Shown: positions 7,105-17,548 of the stretch, in pieces | How the letters are laid out: each line of letters opens with the position of its first letter | Numbering within the stretch: the first letter of the stretch is position 1 | NCBI RefSeq assembly: GCF_021245985.1 | Contig: NZ_JAJQXA010000007.1 | Location: forward strand, 186,001-250,000 | Source of the DNA: Flavobacterium soyae | GTDB lineage: Bacteria > Bacteroidota > Bacteroidia > Flavobacteriales > Flavobacteriaceae | Length of the DNA: 64,000 nt | Reading direction: 5' to 3' | Made by a program: the position numbers and the translations under genes | Notes under the pieces: generated by a model | Database searches by the model: none | What the model was told of the DNA's origin: nothing | The model's input: the letters and a program-made list of their open reading frames with translations, nothing else

Positions 7105-10100
7105 TTATCCCGCTATTAATTCTTCTATTTTTTTCTCTTCTGCAATTCTTTGTAATGCTTTTTTGTAATCTGTCGGCATTACTTTTACGAAGTGCTTTTG
7201 TTGATTATCCCAGTCTGCTAAAATTCCTTTTGCTAATGGACTGCTTGTGTACAATGAATGATTTCTAATCAATCGTTTAAGTTTGGTAAGATCTTCTTCT
7301 TCCATTGGATCGAATGCAACCATTTCCATGTTACATACTGTTGAATCGAATTTCTTATTTGGATCGTAAACATAAGCTACACCACCGCTCATACCAGCTG
7401 CGAAGTTTCTTCCTGTTTTTCCTAAAACCACCACTGTACCACCGGTCATATACTCGCATCCGTGATCTCCAATTCCTTCAACAACTGCTGTTGCTCCAGA
7501 ATTTCTTACGCAGAAACGCTCTCCGGCAATTCCATTAATATAAGCCTCTCCGGTAATAGCTCCGTAAAGGGCAACGTTTCCAATAATGATATTATCCTCT
7601 GGTTTAAAAGTTGCAGTAGGAGGTACTTTTACAATTAGTTTTCCTCCAGACAGACCTTTTCCTAAGTAATCATTACAGTTTCCGTGAATTTTAAACGACA
7701 ATCCGTTTGTTGCAAATGCACCAAAACTTTGTCCGGCAGAACCTTCAAAATCAACTAAAATAGTGTCATCAGGTAATCCTTGTGCGCCATAAATTTTTGA
7801 GATTTCGTTACTCAAAATCGCACCTACAGAACGGTCTGTATTTTTAATTTTAAATGTTACTCTTGTTTTTTCTTTTCTATAAATAGACGGAATCGCTTCT
7901 TTGATGATATCAAAATCTAATACGTTTTCAAGCTGGTGATCTTGTTGTGTTGTGTTGTGATTTGGAACCGTTTTAGCTTTTTCCGGTTTGTATAGAATTG
8001 TAGACAAGTCTAAGCCATTTGCTTTATAATGTTTGATGGCTTTGTTCACATTTAATTTTTGTGACTGGCCCACCATTTCTTTTAAAGTTCTGAATCCTAA
8101 CTGAGCCATGATTTCTCTTAATTCTTCTGCAATAAAATACATAAAGTTAATTACGTGCTCTGGAGTTCCTTTGAAATTTTTTCTCAATTCTGGATCCTGA
8201 GTTGCAATACCAACCGGACACGTATTTAAGTGACAAGCTCTCATCATGATACATCCAGAAGCTACAAGCGGAGCAGTGGCAAAACCAAATTCTTCAGCTC
8301 CTAATAAAGCAGCGATAGCAACGTCACGACCTGTTTTTAACTGTCCGTCACATTCAAGAACTACACGGCTTCTTAAATCGTTTAAGATTAAAGTCTGCTG
8401 AGCTTCGGCTAAACCAAGTTCCCACGGAATACCTGTGTGTTGTAAAGATGTTAGTGGAGCGGCACCAGTTCCTCCGTCATAACCAGAAATTAAGATCACG
8501 TCAGCTTTTGCTTTGGCAACACCGGCAGCGATAGTTCCAACTCCAACTTCAGAAACTAATTTTACGTTTACACGTGCTTCACGATTGGCATTTTTTAAGT
8601 CATAAATCAACTGAGATAAATCCTCAATAGAGTAAATATCGTGGTGTGGCGGAGGTGAAATCAAACCCACATAAGGTGTAGAGTTTCTAGTTTCAGCAAT
8701 CCAAGGCACTACTTTTTCTCCAGGCAGCTGGCCACCTTCACCAGGTTTTGCACCCTGAGCCATTTTAATCTGGATTTCTTTAGCGTTTGTCAAATAGTTG
8801 ATTGAAACACCAAAACGTCCTGATGCAACTTGTTTGATTGCACTGTTTCTGGAATCTCCGTTAATTTCTTTCTGGAAACGTTTTGGATCTTCTCCACCTT
8901 CTCCAGAGTTACTTTTACCACCAATTCTGTTCATTGCAATGGCTAAGTTCTCATGTGCTTCCTGACTGATAGAGCCATAAGACATCGCGCCCGTTTTAAA
9001 TTTCTTCACAATTTCTGTCCAAGGTTCTACTTCGTCAATAGAAATTGGGTCCAAATTGTTGAATTCAAATAAACCTCTAATAGTCATTAAGTTTGAGCTT
9101 TGCTCGTTAACGGCATTTGAGTATTCTTTATAACTTTCCGGGCTGTTTAAACGAACCGCTTGTTGTAATTTAGAAATAGTGGTTGGGTTAAACATGTGTT
9201 TTTCGCCACCACGTCTCCATCTGTAAATACCTCCAATTTCAAGAGAAAGCAAGTTTGCAATTTTTGAATTTGGGAAAGCTTTTTGGAAACGTTTTTTCAC
9301 TTCTTTCTCCACTTCCATTAAACCAATTCCTTCAATTCTAGATGGAGTGTAAGGGAAGTATTTAGAAGTAAATGTTTTATTTAAACCTAAAATCTCGAAA
9401 ATCTGGGCAGCTCTGTATGAATGTAATGTAGAGATACCAATTTTATTCATGATTTTAACGATTCCTTTTGCAATTGCTTTGTTGTAGTTTACAACTGCAT
9501 AATCAGCTTTTACTCCGGTAATGAAACCTTGTGCTACCTGATCGTAAATAATTTCGTTTACCATGTATGGATTGATTGCACTTGCACCGTATCCGAACAA
9601 TAAAGCAAAATGATGAGGTTCACGAGGTTCTGCAGATTCGATTATGATTCCGAATTTAGAACGAACCTGTAAAATATTCAATGAGTGGTGAATGTAAGAA
9701 CAAGCCAATAACATTGGAATTGGAGCTAATTCTTCGCTCACGCCTCTATCAGAAAGAATGATAATATTGCATCCTTCATTTACTGCTTTGTAAGTTGCCT
9801 GAACACATTTTTCAAGTGCACGCTCTAAACCGTTAACTCCTTTTTCTATTTTATATAATGTAGAAATAGTAGCCGATTTAAAATCTACGTGATCAATGTT
9901 TCTGATTTTATCCAAATCCTCGTTTGAAATAACCGGATTCTGGATTTTTAATTTTTTACACTGTTTAGATTCAATTTCGAAAATATTGAAATCTCCTCCA
10001 ACCGCTAAACTAATATCGGTAATGATTTCTTCACGAATACCATCCAAAGGCGGGTTGGTAACCTGAGCAAATAATTGTTTGAAATAGTTGTACAACAATT

Positions 10101-11622
10101 GAGGCTGGTCTGATAATACTGCCAAAGGTGTATCGTTACCCATAGAACTGATTGCTTCAGCACCTTGTCCTCCCATTGGGTTGATGATTGTTTTTAAATC
10201 TTCAATTGTATAACCAAATAAACGCTGTCTTGTCTGGAAATCTAATTTCTCAACCGGAGTTGGATTATTCGTATAAGGAACTTTTGCTAAAGGCAATAAG
10301 TTAGCGTCTAACCATTCCTGGTACGGACGTTTTGTAACGATTGCTTTTTTAACTTCTTCGTCTTCGATGATACGGCCTTCATTCATATCAACCAAGAACA
10401 TTTTTCCTGGCTCTAAACGACCGTGCTGAATTACATCTTCAGGATCGATATCTAGTACACCAATTTCTGATGACATGATTACGAAACCGCTTTTTGTTAA
10501 TGTATAACGAGAAGGACGCAATCCGTTTCTGTCTAGTAATGCACCAATTACGTTACCATCTGTAAACGGAATAGAGGCTGGGCCATCCCAAGGCTCCATA
10601 ATACAAGCGTTAAACTCGTAGAATGCTCTTTTTTCAGGAGACATTGTCTGGTGTTTTTCCCAAGCTTCAGGAACCACCATCATCATGGCTTCTGGCAACG
10701 AACGACCTGTCATTAATAAAAGTTCAACCACCATATCCATAGAAGCAGAATCTGATTTTCCTTCTAAGATAATTGGGAATAATTTTTTGATATCATCGCC
10801 AAAAACTTTGCTCTGCATAAGCTCTTCACGAGCACGCATACGGCTTACGTTTCCACGAAGTGTGTTGATCTCACCATTATGACACATGTATCTAAACGGT
10901 TGAGCTAAGTCCCAGGATGGGAATGTGTTTGTAGAGAAACGCTGGTGTACAAGTGCTAAACGAGTCACCAGGTCCGGATCTTTCAAATCTATATAATAAC
11001 GGCTGATGTCTTCCGGCATCAATAGACCTTTATATATTATAGTAGTTGTCGATAAACTAGTAAAATAAAACATGTGGCTTTCAGAAGTTTTAGATCCTCT
11101 TACGGCATGTTCAGCAATTTTTCTAGCTGCAAAAAGTTTTGCATTAAATTCTTGTTCAGTTAATTCCTGTCCATTTTTAGAAACGAAAACTTGTTTAACT
11201 GTTGGTTCTTTTTCTGCGGCGATCTGCCCTAAATTTTCAACTTCAACAGGTACATCTCTCCAACCCAAGATCTTTAAGTTTTGATCTTTAATAGTTGCTT
11301 CAAATGCATTGATACAAAAAGACACCTGGTTTTTGCTTTTTGGTAAAAAAACCATTCCTACTGCATACTCACGCGTTTCCGGGATTTCAAAGTCACATAC
11401 TTTCTTAAAAAAATCATGTGGGATATCAAATAAGATTCCCGCTCCGTCTCCAGTTCTTCCATCAGAACTAACGGCACCACGATGTTCCAATTTAATTAAG
11501 ATGTCTAATGCTTTGTGAATAATATCATTTGATTTAATACCATTCAAATTACAAATAAATCCTGCACCACAATTGTCGTGTTCAAATTCAGGCAGATAAA
11601 GCCCTTGTTCTTTAACTTTCAT
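7105..11622 (-). CDS. gltB: Glutamate synthase large subunit
   Basis: This subunit hydrolyses glutamine and condenses the ammonia with 2-oxoglutarate. I place the start at ATG 11622, giving 1505 residues. The frame extends 14 codons further upstream, but family proteins begin near [15 protein letters not shown]. The class-II amidotransferase nucleophile is Cys18, exposed after removal of a short propeptide. The FMN/synthase domain contains GGEDPKRF and the iron-sulfur cysteines of CHLNTCPVG, and the C-terminus is the GXGXG beta-helix domain. A -7-like TATTTTTG at 11647-11640 lies just before the chosen start but has no clear -33 box. Confidence 0.95.
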   Translation of the reverse strand: MKVKEQGLYLPEFEHDNCGAGFICNLNGIKSNDIIHKALDILIKLEHRGAVSSDGRTGDGAGILFDIPHDFFKKVCDFEIPETREYAVGMVFLPKSKNQVSFCINAFEATIKDQNLKILGWRDVPVEVENLGQIAAEKEPTVKQVFVSKNGQELTEQEFNAKLFAARKIAEHAVRGSKTSESHMFYFTSLSTTTIIYKGLLMPEDISRYYIDLKDPDLVTRLALVHQRFSTNTFPSWDLAQPFRYMCHNGEINTLRGNVSRMRAREELMQSKVFGDDIKKLFPIILEGKSDSASMDMVVELLLMTGRSLPEAMMMVVPEAWEKHQTMSPEKRAFYEFNACIMEPWDGPASIPFTDGNVIGALLDRNGLRPSRYTLTKSGFVIMSSEIGVLDIDPEDVIQHGRLEPGKMFLVDMNEGRIIEDEEVKKAIVTKRPYQEWLDANLLPLAKVPYTNNPTPVEKLDFQTRQRLFGYTIEDLKTIINPMGGQGAEAISSMGNDTPLAVLSDQPQLLYNYFKQLFAQVTNPPLDGIREEIITDISLAVGGDFNIFEIESKQCKKLKIQNPVISNEDLDKIRNIDHVDFKSATISTLYKIEKGVNGLERALEKCVQATYKAVNEGCNIIILSDRGVSEELAPIPMLLACSYIHHSLNILQVRSKFGIIIESAEPREPHHFALLFGYGASAINPYMVNEIIYDQVAQGFITGVKADYAVVNYNKAIAKGIVKIMNKIGISTLHSYRAAQIFEILGLNKTFTSKYFPYTPSRIEGIGLMEVEKEVKKRFQKAFPNSKIANLLSLEIGGIYRWRRGGEKHMFNPTTISKLQQAVRLNSPESYKEYSNAVNEQSSNLMTIRGLFEFNNLDPISIDEVEPWTEIVKKFKTGAMSYGSISQEAHENLAIAMNRIGGKSNSGEGGEDPKRFQKEINGDSRNSAIKQVASGRFGVSINYLTNAKEIQIKMAQGAKPGEGGQLPGEKVVPWIAETRNSTPYVGLISPPPHHDIYSIEDLSQLIYDLKNANREARVNVKLVSEVGVGTIAAGVAKAKADVILISGYDGGTGAAPLTSLQHTGIPWELGLAEAQQTLILNDLRSRVVLECDGQLKTGRDVAIAALLGAEEFGFATAPLVASGCIMMRACHLNTCPVGIATQDPELRKNFKGTPEHVINFMYFIAEELREIMAQLGFRTLKEMVGQSQKLNVNKAIKHYKANGLDLSTILYKPEKAKTVPNHNTTQQDHQLENVLDFDIIKEAIPSIYRKEKTRVTFKIKNTDRSVGAILSNEISKIYGAQGLPDDTILVDFEGSAGQSFGAFATNGLSFKIHGNCNDYLGKGLSGGKLIVKVPPTATFKPEDNIIIGNVALYGAITGEAYINGIAGERFCVRNSGATAVVEGIGDHGCEYMTGGTVVVLGKTGRNFAAGMSGGVAYVYDPNKKFDSTVCNMEMVAFDPMEEEDLTKLKRLIRNHSLYTSSPLAKGILADWDNQQKHFVKVMPTDYKKALQRIAEEKKIEELIAG

Positions 11623-12038
11623 TCTTGATATTTTTTCTACAAAAATAAAGATTTCGTTAAACATAATGTATTAAAATTATACTTTTGCTTACATTTTTGT
11701 TGTAATATTAGAAAAAGGCTTCTTAATTGACAATAATATTATATTAACCATTGCGAAATGATAAAATGATAATCCAAATTAAAATATATTAAGAAAAATC
11801 ATCGCAAGGCTAATAAATACGGTGATGTTTTTGTTAAATATCAAACGTTTTAGTGGTTTTGAGTTAACTTTAACAAATCATTTAGTTAACTATTTCTTTG
11901 CGTTGTGAAATAATAAACGTTTAATACCTATTAAGTGTCATTTTTTAATAGAAAAAGATTTTACTTTTAAGTTGTATTTTGTTACTTTTGTCGCACTTTT
12001 ATTCTGAAATAAATTCAGAACCAGACAAATTCTATATT
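11623..12038. other. Divergent gltB/sucC spacer
   Basis: A 416-bp AT-rich gap between two divergent metabolic genes. It contains the sucC -7 element (11983-11990) and two GTTAAC words 12 bp apart (11873-11878 and 11885-11890). These could be a binding site for a shared regulator, but nothing in the sequence proves it. No reading frame here looks coding. Confidence 0.4.
11983..11990 (+). promoter_or_regulatory. sucC promoter, -7 element
   Basis: TACTTTTG matches TAnnTTTG exactly and lies 48 bp before the sucC ATG. No convincing -33 TTTG is present at the expected distance. The element rules out the upstream TTG at 11979 as a start codon. Confidence 0.6.
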
Positions 12039-13232
12039 ATGAACATACACGAATATCAAGGAAAAGAAATTTTAGCAAGTTACGGAGTACGCGTTCAACG
12101 CGGAATTGTGGCTAACAATGCGGTTGAAGCTGTAGCTGCTGCAAAACAATTAACTGCCGAAACTGGTACAGGATGGCATGTAATAAAAGCACAAATTCAC
12201 GCAGGTGGTCGTGGAAAAGGCGGTGGAGTTAAGCTGGCAAAAAACTTACAGCAAGTTGAAGAGTTAGCAGAACAAATCATCGGAATGCAGTTGATTACAC
12301 CTCAGACTCCGCCTGAAGGTAAAAAAGTTAACAAAGTATTAGTTGCTGAAGATGTTTACTATCCTGGTGAAAGTGAAACTTCTGAGTTTTATGTTTCTGT
12401 TTTATTGAATAGAGGTACAGGACGCAACATGATTATGTATTCTACTGAAGGTGGAATGGATATCGAAGAAGTTGCTGAGCATACTCCACACTTAATCTTT
12501 ACTGAAGAAATTGATCCATCTGTTGGATTACAAGGTTTTCAAGCAAGAAGAATTGCCTTTAACCTAGGTCTTTCTGGTAATGCTTTTAAAGAAATGGTGA
12601 AATTTATCGATGCATTATACAATGCTTACATTGGTTCTGATGCTTCTATGTTTGAAATCAACCCGGTTTTAAAAACATCTGATAACAAAATCTTAGCTGT
12701 TGATGCTAAAGTTAATATCGACGATAACGCTTTATACAGACAAGCTAAATATGCTGAAATGAGAGATATCCGTGAGGAGAATCCAATCGAAGTTGAAGCT
12801 AAAGAAGTAGGTTTGAATTATGTTGACCTTGACGGTACTGTAGGATGTATGGTAAACGGAGCTGGTCTTGCAATGGCAACTATGGATTTAATTAAATATG
12901 CTGGTTTTGAGCCTGCTAACTTCCTTGACGTTGGTGGAACTGCTGATGCAAAACGTGTTGAAACAGCTTTTAGAATTATCCTGAAAGATCCAAACGTAAA
13001 AGCTATCTTAATCAATATCTTTGGAGGAATCGTTCGTTGTGACCGTGTTGCTCAAGGTGTTGTTGACGCTTACAAAAACATGGGAGACGCTATCAATGTG
13101 CCAATCATTGTTCGTTTGCAAGGAACAAATGCTGAAATTGCAAAAGAATTAATTGACAATTCTGGTATGCCAATTTTATCAGCTGTTCAATTCCAGGAAG
13201 CTGCTGACCAAGTTAAAGCTGCTCTTTCTTAA
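12039..13232 (+). CDS. sucC: Succinate-CoA ligase (ADP-forming) beta subunit
   Basis: The TCA-cycle enzyme interconverts succinyl-CoA and succinate with formation of a nucleoside triphosphate. I start at ATG 12039 (MNIHEYQGKEIL, the standard beta-subunit N-terminus), giving 397 residues. An in-frame TTG 60 bp upstream overlaps the promoter and is rejected. The N-terminal ATP-grasp domain includes KAQIHAGGRGKGGGV. The C-terminal CoA-ligase domain includes NIFGGIVRCD. The alpha subunit gene is not in the window. A strong terminator follows. Confidence 0.95.
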   Translation: MNIHEYQGKEILASYGVRVQRGIVANNAVEAVAAAKQLTAETGTGWHVIKAQIHAGGRGKGGGVKLAKNLQQVEELAEQIIGMQLITPQTPPEGKKVNKVLVAEDVYYPGESETSEFYVSVLLNRGTGRNMIMYSTEGGMDIEEVAEHTPHLIFTEEIDPSVGLQGFQARRIAFNLGLSGNAFKEMVKFIDALYNAYIGSDASMFEINPVLKTSDNKILAVDAKVNIDDNALYRQAKYAEMRDIREENPIEVEAKEVGLNYVDLDGTVGCMVNGAGLAMATMDLIKYAGFEPANFLDVGGTADAKRVETAFRIILKDPNVKAILINIFGGIVRCDRVAQGVVDAYKNMGDAINVPIIVRLQGTNAEIAKELIDNSGMPILSAVQFQEAADQVKAALS

Positions 13233-13260
13233 TTAAATAAGAAAATATCATTATATAGAA

Positions 13261-13292
13261 AATCCCTTCGATTCTCGGAGGGATTTTTTTTG
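13261..13292 (+). terminator. sucC terminator
   Basis: AATCCCT and AGGGATT pair around an 11-nt loop and run into eight T residues, 28 bp past the sucC stop. Confidence 0.8.
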
Positions 13293-13342
13293 TAATTATG
13301 TCAAAAAACATTCTGTTTGAGAATATTTTTTAAGACAAAGTA

Positions 13343-13434
13343 TATCGTAGAGACGCACAGCAGTGCGTCTACGCAACGTATTTTCCATTATGGATTCACG
13401 AGACGTAGACGCACTGCTGTGCGTCTCTACGATA
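13343..13434. repeat. 92-bp perfect palindrome with self-pairing arms
   Basis: Perfect 31-bp inverted repeats at 13343-13373 and 13404-13434 surround a 30-bp centre. Each arm contains its own hairpin, GACGCAC and GTGCGTC around four bases, so the element can fold either as one long stem or as two small ones. It is GC-richer than its surroundings and non-coding. It resembles a REP or MITE-like unit. Only this copy is in the window. Confidence 0.8.
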
Positions 13435-13465
13435 TTCTGCGTAAAAAACTCTAATTAAAAAATAA

Positions 13466-13527
13466 GCCACAGATTAAAAAGATTAGAAGGATTTTAAAAA
13501 TCTGTGTTAATCTTTTTAATCTGTGGC
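13466..13527. repeat. GCCACAGATTAAAA inverted repeat
   Basis: Perfect 20-bp arms GCCACAGATTAAAAAGATTA (13466-13485) and its complement (13508-13527). The same arm occurs at 14125 and 23237, and a half copy at 40105 and 40597. It lies 30 bp downstream of the DUF1456 gene and could also act as its terminator. With the 92-bp palindrome it fills the gap at 13233-13556. Confidence 0.75.
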
Positions 13528-13556
13528 TAAAAATTTTACCGTTCTTTGCGGTTAAA

Positions 13557-14021
13557 TTATTTCTTATTCTTACCGTTTTTGTAAACCACTTTTTCTACCA
13601 CAACTGGTTTTCCATTTCCTTTTGGGAATGATTTCTTTTTAGGTTTTCCAGCTGCTGAACCCGACTTTGATGAACTTTGGTCGCCTCTATATTTTTCTGA
13701 ATCTTTTGGAGCAGCTTTAAACTCAGGTCTTTCTTTAGAAGTTTCTTTCTTCGGAATTTCTGCTTTATGTTTTGCTAAAACATCCGTTGGGTTTTTAGGA
13801 TTTTCTTTCGTTCCTCTTAAATGAATAACCAATCCGTTTAAGAAGTTTCTCAAAACCTGATCGCCGCATTCCATATAATTAGGATGATCTTCGGCTCTAA
13901 AAAAAGCACCCAATTCTGATTTTGAAATTCTAAAATCTACTAATTCTAAAATCTCAACTATTTGGTCATCACGGAGCATCAAAGCCACGCGAAGTTTTTT
14001 AAGTATATCGTTATTTGTCAT
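13557..14021 (-). CDS. DUF1456 (YehS-like) family protein
   Basis: The 154-residue protein begins with two copies of the short DUF1456 helical motif (NDILKKLRVALMLRDDQIVEIL at 3-24, and a second around SKSELGAFFRAEDHPNY) as in E. coli YehS. The last 50 residues are a Lys/Gly/Ser-rich, positively charged tail that could bind nucleic acid. The function of the family is not established. A -7-like TACCTTTG lies at 14041-14034, close to the start. The gene is flanked on both sides by palindromic repeats. Confidence 0.8.
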   Translation of the reverse strand: MTNNDILKKLRVALMLRDDQIVEILELVDFRISKSELGAFFRAEDHPNYMECGDQVLRNFLNGLVIHLRGTKENPKNPTDVLAKHKAEIPKKETSKERPEFKAAPKDSEKYRGDQSSSKSGSAAGKPKKKSFPKGNGKPVVVEKVVYKNGKNKK

Positions 14022-14077
14022 CGTTTATTTTTTGCAAAGGTACGGTTTAAAAACAATTCAGCCGATTTATTTTTTCT

Positions 14078-14222
14078 GCCACGAATTGCACTAATTTTCA
14101 CGAATTAATTTTTTTATGTTTTTTGCCACAGATTAAAAGGATTATGAGGATTTATAATTGCTTAAGAAAATCATTAAAATCTTTTTAATCTGTGGCAAAA
14201 AAAAACGTGCAAATTCGTGGTA
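14078..14222. repeat. Composite nested inverted repeat
   Basis: Outer arms of the GCCACGAATTGCAC type (from 14078, and GTGCAAATTCGTGG ending near 14220) enclose inner arms of the GCCACAGATTAAAAGGATT type (14125-14143, and its near-complement at 14177-14196). Two different repeat families are thus nested one inside the other. The element lies between DUF1456 and the aminotransferase gene and is non-coding. Confidence 0.75.
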
Positions 14223-14234
14223 ACCTTAATAATG

Positions 14235-15254
14235 CTATGAATTCAAAACCGCAGCAAGTTTATCTAAATCTTCTTTGAGATGATTTGCTGTAATTACAAT
14301 TCGATTTAGAGGCTCAGCGTTTTTGGTATATTTAAAACTGGCAATAATAATTTTTTCGGTTTTTAATTTTTCAACTAATTCCTTTGATGAAAGATAAATC
14401 AAAGGATAGTTTTTGTCAAACTTAATATTGTTGTTTTGGATTAAAATCGAATCTAGATACTTTAAATTCTCCAGCAGTTTGATGTGCTGTAAAGTATAAA
14501 TTTCTGCAGCATCAGAAAGAGTTTGTACAAAAGCAGGGTTCATTCCCGCTGCACTTGTAAAAGTTTCCATTTCTTTTATTTCATTGATAAAACCAAAATC
14601 AGCAGCAATTACTCCACCGGTTAATCCGAAAGCTTTTCCGAGAGAAGAAACCATGATTTTTCTTTTAACTGGATATTGAATTGAGGAATAAATTCCAGCT
14701 CCATTTCCACCTAAAATCCCAAAAGAATGCGATTCATCTAAAATTAAAGTAACTTCTTTATGACTTGGAATTTGTTTTAAAAAGGATAAATCAACAGGCT
14801 TCGTTTCAAAAGAAGGAACACCATCCGTAAGAATGGCTATTTTCTCCTGTTTTGAATCTAATAAACGCTCATTTAATTTATTATTAACGAATAATGGTAA
14901 ACTATTTTCAATTCTGATTGCATTGTGCGTATCATTAAAATGAAAAAAACAATCTGTCTGCGTTTTCATTAAATCTATAACCAATTTTCCGGCCAGCATT
15001 CCTGAAGAAATCGTAACCGTACTTTCTGAACTTATATGAGACGCCAGAAATTTTTCGCCTTCATCATAAGCCTTTAATTTGATATTGGCAGTTCTGGAAC
15101 TTCCGTAAGTTGTTCCCCAATTAAGAATGTTCTTAATCACCAAATCCTGAAAATCTTTGTTTGTTGGCAATCCTAAATAAGCGGTTCCGCCAAAATACAA
15201 ATACTGTTCTTGGTCAATTTCAATAATACGGTCGGGAAATTTTTCTACTATCAT
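14235..15254 (-). CDS. PLP-dependent aminotransferase class I/II, AONS/KBL-like
   Basis: The 339-residue fold-type I PLP enzyme is of the alpha-oxoamine synthase type. It has an Asp in LILDESHSFGILG (173-176 DESH) that binds the cofactor, and the Schiff-base lysine is Lys207 in SSLGKAFGLTGG. It is shorter than BioF or Kbl (about 390). It starts 2 bp after the stop of the dipeptide epimerase gene, so the two are translationally linked. Together they suggest handling of amino acids released from murein or dipeptides. The substrate is unknown, and I do not call it bioF or kbl. Confidence 0.8.
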   Translation of the reverse strand: MIVEKFPDRIIEIDQEQYLYFGGTAYLGLPTNKDFQDLVIKNILNWGTTYGSSRTANIKLKAYDEGEKFLASHISSESTVTISSGMLAGKLVIDLMKTQTDCFFHFNDTHNAIRIENSLPLFVNNKLNERLLDSKQEKIAILTDGVPSFETKPVDLSFLKQIPSHKEVTLILDESHSFGILGGNGAGIYSSIQYPVKRKIMVSSLGKAFGLTGGVIAADFGFINEIKEMETFTSAAGMNPAFVQTLSDAAEIYTLQHIKLLENLKYLDSILIQNNNIKFDKNYPLIYLSSKELVEKLKTEKIIIASFKYTKNAEPLNRIVITANHLKEDLDKLAAVLNS

Positions 15255-15256
15255 TT

Positions 15257-16267
15257 TTATAGAAGCGTAACTCCGGTTCCGTTAAGTTCAGAATAACTCA
15301 CAGCACCATTTTTTATGGTTACTCCGGTTGCAATATCTTGTGCTAAAAGTAACGCACCATCCATATCAACATAATCAAGCTGAGGTAATAAATGGGCAAT
15401 CGCAGAGATTCCAACAGTAGATTCGGTCATGCAGCCTACCATTGTTTTTAATCCCAATTTTTTAGCTTCTTCAATCATTCTTTTGCCGGGAGTTAAACCG
15501 CCGCATTTTACCAATTTGACATTTACTCCGTGAAAATGATTGTGACATTTGGCAACATCTTCTTCAATAATACAGCTTTCATCGGCAATAATAGGAAGAA
15601 CAGAATGTTTAAAAACCTCTTTGTGCGCTTCCCAATTATCTGCTTTCATAGGTTGTTCCAGAAACTCAACGCCCAGTTTTTTTAATTCAATGGCATTATT
15701 AATTGTTTCCTCAACGCCCCAGCCGCAGTTGGCATCGATTCTAAAAATAGCATCAGTATGTTTTCTAAGTTCTTTTACAATGGCAATATCTTCTTTGGTT
15801 CCTAATTTAATTTTATAAATAGGCCAGGGAAGTTCCTGCATTTTTGACACCATTTTTTCAATAGAAGCAATTCCAATCGTATAATCCGTAAGCGGATTTC
15901 TTTCGGTTGTATAATTCCATAATTCGTATAACTTTTTACCTTTTTTACGAGCATACAAATCATTATAGGCCAAATCTAAAGCACAAAGTGCAAACATGTC
16001 GTCTTTTAAAAACGGATGAATTTTTGCCCAAAATACTTCTGGAGTCTCATTTTCTGTATTTTCAATAATGCTTCTGATTTTTTCTAAATCCTGCATCATC
16101 ATTGGAACCGTTGTTTTGTAATACGGATTTGAAGTTGCTTCCCCAAAACCCGAAAAACCATCACTTTGCAATTCAACAATCAGCGAAGGCTGAAAATCAA
16201 TAGATTCTCTTGAAATCGTGAAAGTGTGTTTTAGTTTTAGGTTATATTCTCTTAAAATTAGTTTCAT
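15257..16267 (-). CDS. Dipeptide epimerase (L-Ala-D/L-Glu epimerase type)
   Basis: This 336-residue enolase-superfamily enzyme has a capping domain followed by a TIM barrel. Barrel residues follow the dipeptide-epimerase pattern: KIKLG with Lys152 and Lys154, metal ligands Asp178 (RIDANCGW), Glu204 (EQP) and Asp229 (ADES), and the opposite-face lysine in NVKLVKCGG (251-254). The known role of the family is epimerisation of L-Ala-D-Glu from recycled murein, but other dipeptides are possible. It is coupled to the downstream aminotransferase by a 2-bp gap. Confidence 0.88.
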   Translation of the reverse strand: MKLILREYNLKLKHTFTISRESIDFQPSLIVELQSDGFSGFGEATSNPYYKTTVPMMMQDLEKIRSIIENTENETPEVFWAKIHPFLKDDMFALCALDLAYNDLYARKKGKKLYELWNYTTERNPLTDYTIGIASIEKMVSKMQELPWPIYKIKLGTKEDIAIVKELRKHTDAIFRIDANCGWGVEETINNAIELKKLGVEFLEQPMKADNWEAHKEVFKHSVLPIIADESCIIEEDVAKCHNHFHGVNVKLVKCGGLTPGKRMIEEAKKLGLKTMVGCMTESTVGISAIAHLLPQLDYVDMDGALLLAQDIATGVTIKNGAVSYSELNGTGVTLL

Positions 16268-16297
16268 GATTTTTGTGCTGTTTTTTTATGTTTTTTC

Positions 16298-17092
16298 TCA
16301 ATAATTAAGCCAAAGAACCGCTTTTACAAAACCGTCCCGCCATAATTTTTCATTATGTTCGCCGCCTTTTACAATTTTAGATTTGGTAAGATGAAGACAG
16401 TAACAACGTTTTGTGTCTAATAATTTTTCCATTTTGGTCATGTCCTTCACCATATTTTCATCTTCTTTATCGCCGCATAAAAAGTAAAATTTGGTTTTAA
16501 TTTTTGGTATCTTTTCTGTAAAAGTGAAAATATCGTTTGTATACCAAAATGAAGGCGAAAAAACGCCGGCTTTGCCAAATACTTTGGGGTATTTTAAAGC
16601 TCCATAATAAGAAACCAAACCGCCCAATGAACTTCCAAAAATGATTGTATTCTTAGCTTTTGTCTTAGTTCTGTAGTTTTTATCGATATAAGGTTTTAAT
16701 GTTTTTACGATAAATTCTAAATAATTATCCGCATTTCCTCCGCCGTATTTTTCGTTTTTAAAAGGTGTTAATTCTTCGATGCGTTTTTCATTTCCGTGTT
16801 CAATTCCAACAACAATAACCTGAGCTTTTAAACTGTCTAGTTTTTCGTCGACATTCCATTCGCCTGCATAAGAAGTTTTGGCATCAAACAAGTTTTGAGC
16901 GTCGTGCATATAAATCACGCTGTATTTTTTGGCTGAAGCCGAATAATTTTCGGGAAGATAAATCCAGATTTTCTTTTTGGTCTTTAATTGAGGTGCGTCA
17001 ATTTCGAAAGTGGATACATTTTTTGAAGCCGTACTTTGTGCATTTCCGGAAATCATCCAAAGAAATATAAATATGAAAAATCCCCTCATCAT
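16298..17092 (-). CDS. Secreted esterase, putative esterase (esterase D) family
   Basis: The 264-residue alpha/beta hydrolase has an N-terminal signal peptide (about residues 1-18, ending GNAQS). The nucleophile elbow is GSSLGG (Ser in FGSSLGGLVSYYG). Other family landmarks are YMHDAQNLFD and VVGIEHGNEK near the oxyanion region, plus HNEKLWRD carrying the likely catalytic His. The family cleaves acyl esters, including feruloyl and siderophore esters. The true substrate is unknown. It lies 30 bp upstream of the epimerase gene on the same strand. Confidence 0.85.
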   Translation of the reverse strand: MMRGFFIFIFLWMISGNAQSTASKNVSTFEIDAPQLKTKKKIWIYLPENYSASAKKYSVIYMHDAQNLFDAKTSYAGEWNVDEKLDSLKAQVIVVGIEHGNEKRIEELTPFKNEKYGGGNADNYLEFIVKTLKPYIDKNYRTKTKAKNTIIFGSSLGGLVSYYGALKYPKVFGKAGVFSPSFWYTNDIFTFTEKIPKIKTKFYFLCGDKEDENMVKDMTKMEKLLDTKRCYCLHLTKSKIVKGGEHNEKLWRDGFVKAVLWLNY

Positions 17093-17146
17093 TAGATTTT
17101 GTGTTTTTAATTTAAAAGCAATATTTTAGCTAAAAATAATAAATTG

Positions 17147-17548
17147 ATGAATACCGAAGCACAAAAGAAAAGTTTACTTTTAGAATTGATTGCCTTTTCT
17201 ACAGTTGATGGGCAATTGCATAAAAGAGAGTATGATTTTTTGTGGCACGTTGCTCAGGAATTAAATATTAGTTTGGATGTTTTTCATGATTTGTTCCATC
17301 AGGAAATTAAACCTGTAGTTGTAAAATCAGAATTTCAGCGCATTCAGCAGTTTTACAGATTGGCTTTAATCATGCACTGCGACGGAATTTTACATGAAAA
17401 AGAGGCAATAGGAATTCAGCAGATTGCAATCGAAATGGGATTAAATCCAAGTGCAGTAAAGCGTATTTTAGATTTAATGAAAAAAGCTCCAAATGCCATG
17501 ATTGAGCCTAAAGTTTTATTAAGGGTTTTTCAGGAACAACACAATTAA
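17147..17548 (+). CDS. TerB-like helical protein
   Basis: The start is ATG 17147; a TTG one codon earlier is less likely. The 133 residues are all helical, with the duplicated acidic pattern of TerB-type domains (STVDGQLHKRE and MHCDGILHEKE). Such domains bind metal and occur in tellurite-resistance and other stress proteins, but no other ter genes are nearby and the function is unknown. It converges on uvrB, and the two stop codons share the palindrome TTAA. Confidence 0.7.
   Translation: MNTEAQKKSLLLELIAFSTVDGQLHKREYDFLWHVAQELNISLDVFHDLFHQEIKPVVVKSEFQRIQQFYRLALIMHCDGILHEKEAIGIQQIAIEMGLNPSAVKRILDLMKKAPNAMIEPKVLLRVFQEQHN

Noticed and set aside
11623..11664. Longer N-terminus for gltB
   Set aside because: Family proteins start near [15 protein letters not shown], and extra residues would lengthen the propeptide before the nucleophile Cys without support.
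11979..12038. Upstream TTG start for sucC
   Set aside because: It would overlap the -7 promoter box, and the standard SucC N-terminus begins at ATG 12039.
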